Source: Flavobacteriales bacterium | GTDB taxonomy: Bacteria > Bacteroidota > Bacteroidia > Flavobacteriales_F > PHOS-HE28 | NCBI GenBank assembly: GCA_020635725.1 | Contig: JACJZF010000009.1 | Location: 1 to 64,000, forward strand | Reading direction: 5' to 3' | DNA: 64,000 bases | In this document: piece after piece, positions 53,230-63,405 of the stretch | How positions within the stretch are numbered: position 1 is the stretch's first letter | How the letters are laid out: every line of letters begins with the position of its first letter | Position numbers and translations under genes: made by a program | The notes under the pieces: model-generated | Database searches by the model: none | What the model was told of the DNA's origin: nothing | The model's input: the letters and a program-made list of their open reading frames with translations, nothing else

Positions 53230-54375
53230 ATGGAATTCGCCACCACCGAGAACCAGACCATGATCGCGCAGGCCGTGCGCGACCTCTGCGAACGCGAGCT
53301 GCGCCCACACCTGATGGATTGGGACGAGCGCCAGCATTTCCCCGCCGACCTCTTCCGCCAGCACTTCGGGCCCGCGGGCATGCTGGGCGTGCTGGTGCCG
53401 GAGGCGTACGGCGGCGCGGGCCTCGGCTACTTCGAGTACATCAGCACCATCGTGGAGGTGGCGCGCATCTGCGGCAGCGTGGGCCTGAGCGTGGCCGCGC
53501 ACAACAGCCTGTGCACCGGCCACATCCTCACCTTCGCCAACAAGGAGCAGAAGCGCAAGTGGCTGCCCAAGCTGGCCACGGGCGAGTGGATCGGCGCCTG
53601 GGCCCTCACCGAGCCCAACACCGGCAGCGATGCCATGCGCATGAAGTGCACGGCCCGCAAGGAAGGGAAGGAGTGGGTGCTGAACGGCACCAAGTGCTGG
53701 ATCACGCACGGCATCAGCAGCGACGTGCTGGTGGCCATCGTGCGCACCGGCGAGCTGCTCGACAGCAAGGGCATGACCGCCTTCGTGATCGAGCGCGGCA
53801 CACCTGGCCTCAAGGCCGGCAAGAAGGAGAACAAGCTGGGCATGCGTGCCAGCGAGACCGCCGAGGTGATCTTCGAGGATTGCCGCGTGCCCGAGGAGAA
53901 CATCCTGGGCGAGGTGGGGCAGGGCTTCCAGCAGGCCATGAAGGTGCTCGATGGCGGCCGCATCAGCATCGCCGCGCTGAGCCTGGGCATCACGAAAGGA
54001 GCCTACGACGCCAGCGTGAAGTACGCCAAGGAGCGCGAGCAGTTCGGGCAGCCCATCGCCAACTTCCAGGCCATCGCCTTCAAGCTCGCCGACATGGCCA
54101 CCCGCATCGAGGCCGCCGAGCTCCTCACCCTGCAGGCCGCCGATCTGAAGAACCGTGGCAAGAAGATGACCAAGGAGAGCGCCATGGCCAAGTACTACGC
54201 CAGCGAGGTGGCGGTATGGGCCAGCAACGAGGCGGTGCAGATCTTCGGCGGCTACGGCTACACCAAGGATTTCCCGGTGGAGAAGTTCTACCGCGACAGC
54301 AAGCTCTGCACCATCGGCGAGGGCACCAGCGAGATCCAGAAGCTGGTGATCAGCAGGGACGTGCTGCGGGGGTGA
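53230..54375 (+). CDS. Acyl-CoA dehydrogenase
   Basis: The 381-residue FAD enzyme has WALTEPNTGSDA, WITHGISSDVLVAI, LNGTKCWITHG and the catalytic-base region IGEGTSEIQKLVISRDVL. QIFGGYGYTKDFPVEKFYRD is diagnostic of the short-chain type. It oxidises acyl-CoA, passing electrons to ETF (etfA/etfB at 36864-38640). It is in the same orientation as apt and may share its transcript. Confidence 0.96.
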   Translation: MEFATTENQTMIAQAVRDLCERELRPHLMDWDERQHFPADLFRQHFGPAGMLGVLVPEAYGGAGLGYFEYISTIVEVARICGSVGLSVAAHNSLCTGHILTFANKEQKRKWLPKLATGEWIGAWALTEPNTGSDAMRMKCTARKEGKEWVLNGTKCWITHGISSDVLVAIVRTGELLDSKGMTAFVIERGTPGLKAGKKENKLGMRASETAEVIFEDCRVPEENILGEVGQGFQQAMKVLDGGRISIAALSLGITKGAYDASVKYAKEREQFGQPIANFQAIAFKLADMATRIEAAELLTLQAADLKNRGKKMTKESAMAKYYASEVAVWASNEAVQIFGGYGYTKDFPVEKFYRDSKLCTIGEGTSEIQKLVISRDVLRG

Positions 54376-54538
54376 GATTTCCTTTAACGGGGAGGAACGC
54401 ACGGCCGCCAATGCTTCGCCATGGCAGTCCGATGGGCGTAACGCAGGAACCATTTCATTCCTCGGCGCTCAAGTCGATTTGCGGATTTCATGAACCGTGA
54501 GTAGGTTCGGTATGCCCCAAGCACACACCTGGCGTACC

Positions 54539-57500
54539 ATGCTCACACGTTCGAGCCTCGCGAAGCGGTTCTTCGCCGCCCTGGTCATGCTGTTGGCTGT
54601 CTGCGCCCCAGCACTGGCCCAGCCTCCCTTGGTCACCAAGCATCTTTCCGATTTCGCCACACCTGATGGAGGCGGCTTCCCCAACGACCTGATCAACGAC
54701 CACAGGCCCTGCTCGATGCCGCGGCCTTCTTCCAGGCCCGCGGAGGATATGGCACGCTGACCCTGGACAATGGCGAGTACATCATCGGTCAGCAGCGGCT
54801 GCATTGGGATGGCGATCCGCTGCCCGGAGCGGATTGGGACAACCTGCGTTACCCCACGGGGAGCCCCGCTTCGCCCTTCTGCTACTCCATGGTGGCCAAT
54901 CAACTAGGCTTCGTGCTGAGCAACTGTTCCCAGTTCACCATTCAGGGCAGTGGAAGCACGCGTGTACGCTACCGCGATTGCCTGTACTACGGAACCTTCC
55001 TGCGTACCGCGGGCGAGAATGAGATCTTCAGCGCCGTAGGGCCGCCCTGCCTCTCCTGCCAGGAAAGCGGACATGCGGAGGGCATGCTCCACGCAGCTGT
55101 TGGGACGATGTTCACCTTCAATTTCTGTGACTCCATCATCATCCGTGACCTTGAGTTGGATGGTAACTTGAACGATGTCATCCTCGGCGGCCGGAGCTCC
55201 TCGGATGGAACGCAGACGCCTTATGATGGCGTGATCCTGCATGAAACGGCCAATAGCTTGATGGAACAGGTCAATGCTCATCATTTCGGCAGGGATGGCC
55301 TGACCATCCAAGCCGATGTCTATGCCAGTGATTCGTCGTTCATCGCCGCGCATCCGCATATCGATGTGGACAACCAGGCGGATCCCGGAACCCTCATGTT
55401 CAATAATGTGCTGCGCGACAGCCATTTCAATTGGAATACGAGGCAGGGGTTCTCTTGGGTGGGCTGCGCCGGCCTGATCATGGAGAACTGCAGCGCTAAC
55501 TACACGGGGGCCGGCCGAATATGGAGCAGCCCTGGTGCTGGGGTTGACATCGAGGGGCATGGCGGGCCGACACGGATCAGGCATGGCATCTTCAATGGCT
55601 GTGAAATGTTACACAACAGGGGGGCAGGTGTGCATTCTGCCTTTGGACCATGCTTGGGACAGCAGGATTTCAGCTTCAATCAATGCACGATCAAGGCGGG
55701 CGAGGGTGCGGACGCACTTTGGCCGGGCACCAGAGGGATGAAGTTCAATGATTGCAGCATCTATGGCAAGGTGGTCAACTTCTTCGAACAGGCGGAGAAT
55801 GTTTTCCCGTACGACACCGCTTTGAACTTGCTGTTCCGCCGCACAGTCTTCTACGAAGAGGATGACCAATGGAACTACCTGAACCTCAATCCTGACTCAT
55901 ACAACAGCTACTGCTCGGGCGATCTCAGCCACAAGCTGGACCTGTTACCGTCGGCAGTCAGCCAAACGGCGTCCATCACATTCGATAGCTGCGGCTTCCA
56001 TACCAATTGCTATGGCAAGATCAGGCTGGCCGGTAAGCATGTCCTTCACGATGTTTTTCCGCATTGCGACCCTTGCCTGCATTGCCAGGACAGCCTCTCA
56101 TACACCTGCCCGCCCACCACGTGCTTGCCCCCTGGCCAACCGCCGCCAGGCCTGCCGCTTGATGACCGTTTCATCAGGGCCACCGATTGCTATCTCAAGA
56201 ACACCGGCCGTTGGCGCTGCGGCAACGTCACCGAGCTGATCAGCGTGGATCGGACCACCGTGGTGAATTTCCGGCTGGACGTGCCCAGCACGGTGAGAGG
56301 TCAGATCAATGCCTCCGACCGTTACGGTACCTTTTTCGGCATGGCCTCATGGGCTGCCAATGATAGCCTGCCCGCTGGCTACTACTCCGATGTGGATACC
56401 ACCTATACGGACTACGGCGACGAATTTCCCCCCTGCCAGCCGATGTACCACTGGCCCGATTCCATCGAGCACTGGTCTGCCTGCCAGCCCGCCCATGTGC
56501 TGGTGCCCAATTGCGCCGGCGATGCCAACTGCTACGCCGACCTCACCATCCACCCCGGCACCCTCAGCAGCAACCTGGCCAGCAGCATCAGCGGCACGGT
56601 GAGCATCGAAGGCCAGTTCATCGTGGACACCGATTTCGCCTTCCAGAATGCCCAGCTGATGATGAACCCAGGCGCCGAGATCGTGGTGCAGCCGAGCGTC
56701 ACGCTCCTGATCGAGAACAGCACTGTTAGCAGCTGCCGGGGCGTGATGTGGAAGAGCATCACCGTGCAGCATGACGGGGTGCTGAAAATCCGGCAATCCT
56801 ACATCAACGAAGGGGAGGATGCCGTTAGGGCCCTCGAGGGCAGCAGCATCGTTATCGATGGCAACCAGTTCCGCAACAACCGCGTGGCTGTGCAAGTGCC
56901 AAACCAGAGTACCGCGCCGGTGTACGCGGTAAGCCTGTACGCGGTCAACAACACCTTCTACAGCGCCGGCACCATGCCCGCGCCATACCCCGGCCAGCTG
57001 ACCGCCGTGGGCGCGCAGGGCTATGCCGCCTTCGACATCGACCGCATCACCCTCGACCTCACCGCCGCGCCTAACCTCATCCACAGCCTCAGCAATGGCA
57101 TCGTGGCCCTGCAATGCGACCTCACCATCACGCAGGCCACCTTCCTGCATATTCAGCCCGATTCGGCCTATGAGCATTACGCCAACGGCAGCGCCATCTA
57201 CGCCCGTGGGCCCAAGAGCTGGCGTACCCTGAAGCAGACTGGCTTTGGTACGGAAGCCACGGCGGCGCCCAGCTTCGATGACTGCCACTGGGGCATCTAT
57301 ACCGAGTACATGAACGTCTATAGCATGGACAACTTCATGAACGACGTGGGCACGGCATACCGTGTGGACCGTAGCGGATACAAGGAGGTGGAGATCCATG
57401 ACAACCGCCTGGATACCCGGCGCGATGGCATCGTGCTGGTCATGAACGATGGAGCGGCCCATGTCCTGGTGGAGCACAACGACATCACCTTCGCGCGCAA

Positions 57501-59190
57501 CCTGCCGCCGGGCCAGTACACCAAGGGCTATTACGGCATACGGGTGAACGAAGCCAACACGCTCAACCCCGACTCGCGGATCCAGAACAACAGCATCCGC
57601 TACCGACAGGGCGCCAGCACGGCCTACGGCGGCATCGGGCTGGTGAGCGCGCGTGCATACCTGGTTGCCAACAACGGCCTGCACATGACCGACAATTCGA
57701 GCAACAGGGTAGGCGTGCACCTCAGCGGCTGCAAGGAACCCAAGGTGATCTGCAATGACATTCACGGCGCCACCAACGGCTACCCGGAGCTGGGCCAGGC
57801 CAGCGTGCGCAGCTTCGGCGGCACCGCGCCATTGATCAGCTGCAACCGTATGGACCGCACCACCAACGGCATGCTGTTCAGCGGATGGACCGCAGCGGAG
57901 GTGCGTGGCAACGAGTTCAACAACCACAAGTGCAGCCTGCATCTGGAGCAAAATGCGGTCATTGGTCCACAAGATCATCGAGGCAACCTGTGGTTGCAAC
58001 CAGCGCAGGTATGGGGTGCATGGTGCGAGACCCAGGCAGGTGCTGTACAGAGCGTGATTACTTACGACCCGGGCCAACCGAGTAATGTGCCTAGCAGCTA
58101 CTTGCCCCCTACCTGGTTCGATCCTCAAGCAGGCCCGACCTTCGATTGCTATGAAGGTATTGGTGAGTGTGTGGGCTATAAGGAGCGCTGCGCAGGTTGT
58201 GCGAACGAGATCTACCGGGCTGTGGCGGATAGCAGCTTGGAGAACGGTGCCTATACCGATGAAACGCGCTGGAGCTTGAAGGGCGACCTCTATGAGTTCC
58301 TGAAAGCCGACTCGACCATGCTTGAGGACCCGGTCATGCAAGCCTTCTACAGTGCCGTGCAAAGCACGGTTATTGCTGCCCTGAAGGAGGTGGATGAGGA
58401 CCGCATCGCCCTCTTCGATATCGACAGCACTATTGTATTGCAGCTGCAACAGAACCGCGAGCAGTTGATCGTGCTGCAGGGGGAATTGAAACTGGCGCTG
58501 GTGGATCTATCGGCACCGGACCTCACCGAGGCGCAGAAGTCCTTCCAACTGGGGGCGATACAAGGCCTGCAGCAGAGTATTGGTGAATTGATCGCGTTCA
58601 ACACCCAGGCCATGGCATTGGCCGCCGACAGCCGTGTGCTGAGCGCCGAAGAAGTGAAGAACACCAATACCATGCTCGGTGTTACGGAGCTTACTGAATC
58701 CAACAGCAAAACCGTGTACGAGATCTATCTGAGCACCGTCGCCAAGGATGTGGAGGAGTTCACCACCCAGCAAACGCAAGACCTGTTCTCTGTCGCGAAC
58801 CAGTGCCCGTTGCTGGGTGGCGATGCCGTCTTCACCGCACGGGCGCTCTACTATCTCATCGATCCGGAGCAGGAGTTCGATGATCCAGCGTTGTGCTTGC
58901 AGGAAGGCTTGGTGACCAAGAGCCTCAAAGAAGAACCGAAGAAGGGGTGCAGCATCGTTCCCAATCCCGCTGGCAGCGCGGCAACGTTGGTGCTCAGCAG
59001 TCCCTTGGATGATGGCGGGCAATTGTTGATATACGGGGCAACTGGAGTGGAACTGATCCGTATGCGCCTGCCCTCTGACCAGGTAAGAGTAGATATTGAT
59101 CTGGGAGGACTTGCCGTAGGGGTTTATCATTTCCAGGTGCGCTCCGCAGTGGGTGAGGTAGGTGACGGGCGTTTGATCATCGTACACTAG
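54539..59190 (+). CDS. Giant parallel beta-helix T9SS protein, apparent frameshift near 54700
   Basis: A signal peptide (AKRFFAALVMLLAVCAPALA) opens at ATG 54539, and that frame closes at 54760. The frame that carries the body is open from 54667 to 59190. Around 54695-54706 the expected protein jumps from GFPNDLIND to ALLDAAAFFQARGGYGTLTL, so one base appears to be missing. The body is a right-handed parallel beta-helix of many turns (for example DSIIIRDLELDGN, HDNRLDTRRDGIVLVMNDGA). It is followed by a helical coiled segment (about 58360-58700) and a T9SS sorting domain (IVPNPAGSAATLVLS). Translation from ATG 54889 alone would lack any export signal. A sequencing error cannot be excluded. 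Confidence 0.8.
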
Positions 59191-59191
59191 T

Positions 59192-60685
59192 ATGCGCCAT
59201 CTCCTGGTAGCAGCAATGTTCTACGGAGGGGTTCTCTTCCCTCTTTCTGCTCTAGCACAACAGGGGTTCAATAATCTCTGGTTGCTCGGGTATAATAGCG
59301 ATGATGGCTTGCCGTGGGGGAATTCTGATATTGACTTCAGCAATGGACCTGCCGAAGTCAGCCTGCATGCTTACGAGATCGGGTATCACAGAACGGCTGC
59401 GAACATCAGTCGTGTAGACGGCCTATTGGAATTCAGCACCAATGGCACATTCATAGCCGACCGGAACGGGGATACCCTGTTCAATGGTACTGGACTGGCA
59501 CCAAGTGCGCACACCTCGGCGTTTCCGGAAGGATTGGTCGTTTCACAAGGCGCGCTGATCATACCCAAGCCTGATGCACCGGGTATCTACTATCTGTTCC
59601 ATGGCACGGTGGATAATTGGGGTGCTGCTTCTGCACAATACCTCTACCTGACCACTGTGGATATGAGCCTGAACAGTGGTTTGGGCGGGGTAGTAACAAA
59701 GAATGTGGTCCTATGGAGCGGTGTACAGCAGGCGGGCAAGATCACCGCTGTGCGCCATGCCAACGGCCGGGACTGGTGGGTCTTCAACCATCAGGCCAAC
59801 AACAACATCTTCAACCGCTACCTGGTCACGCCATCGGGTGTTCAATTGGTTGGCACCCAGGCCATCGGGATAGTTCGCCCTCCGGATGCGGGCAATGTCT
59901 GTTTCAGTCCGGATGGAACCAAGTTCGCCTACTGCTGGGGCGAGACCGATCTGGAGATCTTTCAATTCGACTGCTGCACTGGTCAGTTCTTGAATCCTGT
60001 TTTTATCGGTATTGATGGTGACATTGCCGATGGTGGCTTGGCATTTTCACCTGATAGTCGCTTCCTTTATGTTTCGGCCGTGGTGGATCTGTATCAGTAT
60101 GATACAAATGCAGGTGATATCGCCGCTTCAGTTGTACATGTGGGCACATGGGATGGTTTCTATTCACCTCAGCCCCCGGCTGCTACGTACTTTGTAATAA
60201 CCCAAGTTGCATTGGATGGCAATATCTACATTTCCACAGGCAACGGCACCTTCCACTTGCATGTGATCAACGCGCCGGATGAGGCGGGCTTTGCCTGTGA
60301 TCTGGTACAGCACGGAGTAGAGCTACCAGCCTACTATTCCAATGGTCTGCCCAACCATCCCAACTATCACCTGGGGCCCGTACTGGGCAGCGTTTGCGAT
60401 AGCCTGGGCATGGGCCTGCAGGAGCTGCAGGCGCCCTTGGTGCCGGTGCAGGCCAGCCCCAACCCCAGCAGCGGCCGGGGAACGCTCACCTACGGCGCGC
60501 AGCGCACCGCGGGGGTGCTGCAGGTATGGGATGCAGAAGGCCGCATGGTGCTGCAAGAGAAGCTGCCCGCCTGGAGCACCCTGCATGCGCTGGAGCTAAC
60601 AGGCCAGCCAACGGGCATGTACCACTGCCGCCTTCAATGGGGGTCGCGCAGTGCAACGGTGCGGGTGATACACAACGAGCCATGA
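59192..60685 (+). CDS. T9SS-sorted propeller-like secreted protein
   Basis: The gene begins one base after the beta-helix gene stop. The 497-residue product has a signal peptide (MRHLLVAAMFYGGVLFPLSA). Strands with WD40/propeller character follow (GNVCFSPDGTKFAYCWGETD, GGLAFSPDSRFLYVSAVVDL), then a T9SS domain (VQASPNPSSGRGTLTYG to the end). N-terminal NNLWLLGYNS-like openings are seen in other Flavobacteriales surface proteins. DNA of the first two thirds is AT-richer than most of the window. Function unknown. Confidence 0.85.
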   Translation: MRHLLVAAMFYGGVLFPLSALAQQGFNNLWLLGYNSDDGLPWGNSDIDFSNGPAEVSLHAYEIGYHRTAANISRVDGLLEFSTNGTFIADRNGDTLFNGTGLAPSAHTSAFPEGLVVSQGALIIPKPDAPGIYYLFHGTVDNWGAASAQYLYLTTVDMSLNSGLGGVVTKNVVLWSGVQQAGKITAVRHANGRDWWVFNHQANNNIFNRYLVTPSGVQLVGTQAIGIVRPPDAGNVCFSPDGTKFAYCWGETDLEIFQFDCCTGQFLNPVFIGIDGDIADGGLAFSPDSRFLYVSAVVDLYQYDTNAGDIAASVVHVGTWDGFYSPQPPAATYFVITQVALDGNIYISTGNGTFHLHVINAPDEAGFACDLVQHGVELPAYYSNGLPNHPNYHLGPVLGSVCDSLGMGLQELQAPLVPVQASPNPSSGRGTLTYGAQRTAGVLQVWDAEGRMVLQEKLPAWSTLHALELTGQPTGMYHCRLQWGSRSATVRVIHNEP

Positions 60686-60996
60686 GCAGGCGCAATGCAC
60701 TCCTGCTGGTGGTGCTGCTACCGCTCCTAGCCATGGCCCAAGGCCCGGCAAGAACGGCCCCGGCACCTTTCAACGCACCAACGCTGGTGGTGCTGCTCGC
60801 CAATAGGCCAACGCATATAGAAGAAGCCAAATGGCTGGAGATGATGCAGGAGCCAGTGAACCGCAGCCTTTACCCACTGCGCGTGACACAGGCCATGCTC
60901 GATACGCTGGATGCCACTTTGCTGGACCGGCGGTTCAACTATGAACTGATACGGGGGATGCCCGTCCCAGGCGCCAGTCCGGATGCGCCGCGCTAG
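60682..60996 (+). CDS. Small exported protein, 104 aa
   Basis: ATG 60682 overlaps the preceding stop (ATGA). The product has a signal peptide (SRRNALLLVVLLPLLAMAQG) and a short mature part with THIEEAKWLEMMQEPVNRSL and DATLLDRRFNYELIRGMP. There is no T9SS domain and no known family. Its coupling to two T9SS proteins suggests it belongs to the same surface unit. An open reading frame of this size with signal peptide and overlap is likely real. Confidence 0.7.
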   Translation: MSRRNALLLVVLLPLLAMAQGPARTAPAPFNAPTLVVLLANRPTHIEEAKWLEMMQEPVNRSLYPLRVTQAMLDTLDATLLDRRFNYELIRGMPVPGASPDAPR

Positions 60997-61047
60997 CGCC
61001 GTGAGCTCCTCAGGGCCAGGGCGATTCGCAGGCGACGGACCAAGGTC

Positions 61048-61077
61048 TTGCAGGAACCGGAGGAGCCATTATATTTG
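61048..61077 (+). promoter_or_regulatory. Promoter of rpsU (TTG-N19-TATATTTG)
   Basis: TTG at 61048-61050 and TATATTTG at 61070-61077 fit the Bacteroidota -33/-7 consensus, 28 bases before the rpsU ATG. Confidence 0.7.
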
Positions 61078-61105
61078 CCGCCCCTAACGAAAAGGGCATT
61101 CGACC

Positions 61106-61297
61106 ATGCTGATCATCCCGGTGAAGGAAGGCGAGAGCATCGACAAGGCGCTCAAGAAGTTCAAGAAGAAGTTCGAGCGCACCGGCACCATGCGTGCCCT
61201 GCGGAAGCGCCAGAGCTTCACGAAGCCCAGCGTATCGCGCCGCAAGGAGATCATCCGCGCCGCGTACAAGCTGAAGATGCAGACCGAGCAGGAGTAA
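61106..61297 (+). CDS. rpsU: 30S ribosomal protein S21
   Basis: The 63-residue basic protein MLIIPVKEGESIDKALKKFK, then KKFERTGTMRALRKRQSFTK, matches S21 in length and sequence. It joins the 30S platform. In Bacteroidota S21 lies beside the mRNA anti-Shine-Dalgarno region and is thought to contribute to the scarcity of SD-led initiation. It is expressed from its own promoter and followed by a terminator. Confidence 0.98.
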   Translation: MLIIPVKEGESIDKALKKFKKKFERTGTMRALRKRQSFTKPSVSRRKEIIRAAYKLKMQTEQE

Positions 61298-61314
61298 TCC
61301 CTGCCCCAGGATAC

Positions 61315-61354
61315 CGAAGGCGGGTGGCCCACTGGGTCGCCCGCCTTCGCTTTT
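61315..61354 (+). terminator. Terminator after rpsU
   Basis: A 10-bp stem CGAAGGCGGG / CCCGCCTTCG with a 15-base loop that can pair further inside, followed by CTTTT. It ends just before the recombinase start. Confidence 0.7.
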
Positions 61355-61370
61355 GCCTGCCCTTACCTTT

Positions 61371-62264
61371 ATGCGGCCGATGCTACTGGACCGCTACCTG
61401 GAACACCTGGCCTACGAGAAACGGGCGAGCGCGCATACCGTGGCCGCCTACCGCGCCGATCTTCAGCTCTTCGCCGAGCATCTGCTGCAAGAGGGCGTGG
61501 CTTCCTTGGAACACGCCGATGGTGACCTGGTGCGTTACTGGGTCATGGCCCGCATGGAAGCCGGGGAGAGCCCCCGCACCGTGAACCGCCGCCTGAGCGC
61601 CATCCGCGGCTTCTTCCGCTTTGCGCGGCAGGTGGGCGCCGTGGCCACGGACCCCACCGCGCTGGTGGACCCGCCCAAGACCGCGAAGCGGTTGCCGGAA
61701 TTCGTGGAGGAGGGCCGCATGGAGCGCCTCTTCGCGCACACGGGCGAAGCGCCCATGAACGAGGTGGACCAGCTGGTGCTGGAACTGCTCTACGGCACGG
61801 GCATGCGCTTGGCCGAGCTCATCGGTTTGAAGGTAGGGGACCTGGATGCGCGGCAGGGCACCCTGCGGCTCTTCGGCAAGCGCAGCAAGGAGCGGATTGT
61901 GCCTATTCCGCCGGCTCTGGTCGAGCGCCTCAAAGCCCATGTGGCAGCCCGTGGCCATGGTCTCGCAACGGATGCGCCCCTACTGGTGGGGCCGCAGGGG
62001 AAACCCTTGGCACGCCGCAGCGTTCAACGCCTCGTGCAGCAGTACCTTGGGACGGTGACCTCGCAGCAGAAGCGGAGCCCGCATGTGCTGCGCCACACCT
62101 TCGCCACCCACATGCTCGACCGGGGCGCCGACCTCAATGCCGTGAAAGAGATCCTGGGCCATGCCGGACTGGCCGCCACGCAGGTGTACACGCACAATAC
62201 CGCCGATAAACTCAAGAAGGTCCACGCCCAGGCGCACCCGCGCGGGGGGCGGAGGAGCCGCTAA
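61371..62264 (+). CDS. Tyrosine recombinase XerC/XerD-like
   Basis: The start at 61371 gives 297 residues. The N-terminal SAM-like domain (LEHLAYEKRASAHTVAAYRA) is followed by a catalytic domain with all six residues: Arg in GTGMRLAEL, Lys in GKRSKERIVP, HxxR in HVLRHTFATHML, His in LGHAGLAATQ and Tyr in VYTHN. It resolves chromosome dimers at dif. Its place between rpsU and hpf is a conserved Bacteroidota order. XerC is the better match by neighbours, but XerD is possible. Confidence 0.93.
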   Translation: MRPMLLDRYLEHLAYEKRASAHTVAAYRADLQLFAEHLLQEGVASLEHADGDLVRYWVMARMEAGESPRTVNRRLSAIRGFFRFARQVGAVATDPTALVDPPKTAKRLPEFVEEGRMERLFAHTGEAPMNEVDQLVLELLYGTGMRLAELIGLKVGDLDARQGTLRLFGKRSKERIVPIPPALVERLKAHVAARGHGLATDAPLLVGPQGKPLARRSVQRLVQQYLGTVTSQQKRSPHVLRHTFATHMLDRGADLNAVKEILGHAGLAATQVYTHNTADKLKKVHAQAHPRGGRRSR

Positions 62265-62283
62265 CATCAATTCCCTCAGTGAC

Positions 62284-62589
62284 ATGAAGCTGAACGTGCA
62301 ATCCATCCATTTCGACGCCGATCACAAGCTCATCGATTTCATCCAAGAGAAGCTGGGCAAGCTGACCCAGTTCACCGACGATATCCACTCGGCCGACGTG
62401 TTCCTGCGCCTGGATCACGACGGGGAGGCCCGGGAGAACAAGGTGGTGGAGGTGCGCCTGGCCGTGCCCGGCAATGACCTCTTCGCCAAGAAGCAGGGGA
62501 AGACCTTCGAGGAGGCGGCCATTGAGGCGGCCGAGGCCTTGCGGAACCAGATCACCAAGGGCCGCGACAAGGTGCGGCAGGCTTCCTAG
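62284..62589 (+). CDS. hpf: Ribosome hibernation-promoting factor
   Basis: The 101-residue product MKLNVQSIHFDADHKLIDFI carries the HPF/RaiA beta-alpha-beta fold (HSADVFLRLDHDGEARENKV and EAAIEAAEALRNQITKGRDK). It binds 30S between the A and P sites and slows translation. It lacks the long C-terminal dimerisation domain, so it is the short form. It is 19 bases after the recombinase stop, probably one operon. Confidence 0.94.
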   Translation: MKLNVQSIHFDADHKLIDFIQEKLGKLTQFTDDIHSADVFLRLDHDGEARENKVVEVRLAVPGNDLFAKKQGKTFEEAAIEAAEALRNQITKGRDKVRQAS

Positions 62590-62778
62590 GCCTTTCGATA
62601 CGTCCTGAGCTTCGGCATCTGCCGAGGCGAACGATTCCCTGACAGTCAGGGATTTGGTTGGCTTGTTCCACACCGCGGAGCCAGGGGGCGCGGTCCATCG
62701 GCCGGCGCTCGCGCGGCCTTTGTGCCCGGTGGAGGAGCCCGGCCGCCATCATGCCTCGTGCCAAAAGCGATCGGATTG

Positions 62779-62809
62779 TTTGGGAGAGACCGGTTCTTTT
62801 CTACATTTG
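62779..62809 (+). promoter_or_regulatory. Promoter of tRNA-tuf cluster (TTTG-N19-TACATTTG)
   Basis: TTTG at 62779-62782 and TACATTTG at 62802-62809, spacing 19, the best match to the Bacteroidota consensus here. It is placed about 70 bases before the first tRNA. The preceding 190 bases after hpf show no gene. Confidence 0.75.
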
Positions 62810-62876
62810 CAGGCCCAAATCTGGACCTACTTGATCCAGAGGCGGGGAAGGAACCGTTCTTTTCCTTGCTGTACAG

Positions 62877-62949
62877 GCCAATGTAGCTCAGCTGGTAGAG
62901 CAGCTGATTTGTAATCAGCCGGTCGTGGGTTCGAGTCCCTCCATTGGCT
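62877..62949 (+). tRNA. tRNA-Thr (anticodon TGT)
   Basis: Cloverleaf with acceptor GCCAATG / CATTGGC, D-arm AGCTCAGCTGGTAGAGC, anticodon stem-loop CTGATTTGTAATCAG and T-loop GGTTCGAGTCC. First of four tRNAs ahead of tuf. Confidence 0.96.
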
Positions 62950-62965
62950 CTTGGAGCCGATTTCA

Positions 62966-63048
62966 GGGGAGATACCCAAGTGGCCAACGGGGGCAGACTG
63001 TAAATCTGTTGTCTTACGACTTCACAGGTTCGAATCCTGTTCTCCCCA
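62966..63048 (+). tRNA. tRNA-Tyr (anticodon GTA)
   Basis: A class II tRNA with acceptor GGGGAGA / TCTCCCC, anticodon loop ACTGTAAATC, a long variable arm and T-loop GGTTCGAATCC. The CC after the discriminator A is in the genome, but the final A is not. Confidence 0.95.
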
Positions 63049-63120
63049 CCGTTCAGCGCCGCAGGCGTCGCTTCCAGGCGCCCAGGCGAGGAATGGGGAC
63101 CACACCCATACCGGAAACAC

Positions 63121-63193
63121 GCGGGAGTAGCTCAGTTGGTAGAGCATCAGCCTTCCAAGCTGAACGTCGCGGGTTCGAGTCTCGTCTCCCGCT
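63121..63193 (+). tRNA. tRNA-Gly (anticodon TCC)
   Basis: Acceptor GCGGGAG / CTCCCGC, D-arm AGCTCAGTTGGTAGAGC, anticodon stem-loop CAGCCTTCCAAGCTG and T-arm GGGTTCGAGTCTC. Confidence 0.96.
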
Positions 63194-63231
63194 CACCAGC
63201 GCCTCTTCACGGGAAGAGGCGGCAGTCACCG

Positions 63232-63303
<72 letters not shown>

Positions 63304-63405
63304 CCATCAGCAGCAGCCGCTGAGCAACATTCAAACACCCCTCGCGAGAGGGCGGCCGGTACAGCAGAACCTAGGACAGAACCGAACACGAACAACCCAA
63401 CGACC

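Noticed and set aside
53146..54453. 435-codon minus-strand open frame
   Set aside because: Fully antisense to the acyl-CoA dehydrogenase gene, whose motifs are unmistakable.
56347..58449. 700-codon minus-strand open frame
   Set aside because: It runs antisense to the beta-helix gene, is His/Val/Ala-rich and has no domain. GC-rich coding DNA often leaves such frames open.
59192..60685. Stalled or second half of the upstream beta-helix gene
   Set aside because: It has its own signal peptide and T9SS domain, so it is a separate protein.
62646..62987. Minus-strand frame containing GGTRTHDRLITNQLLYQLSY
   Set aside because: This is the familiar translation of antisense tRNA-Thr sequence, not a gene.
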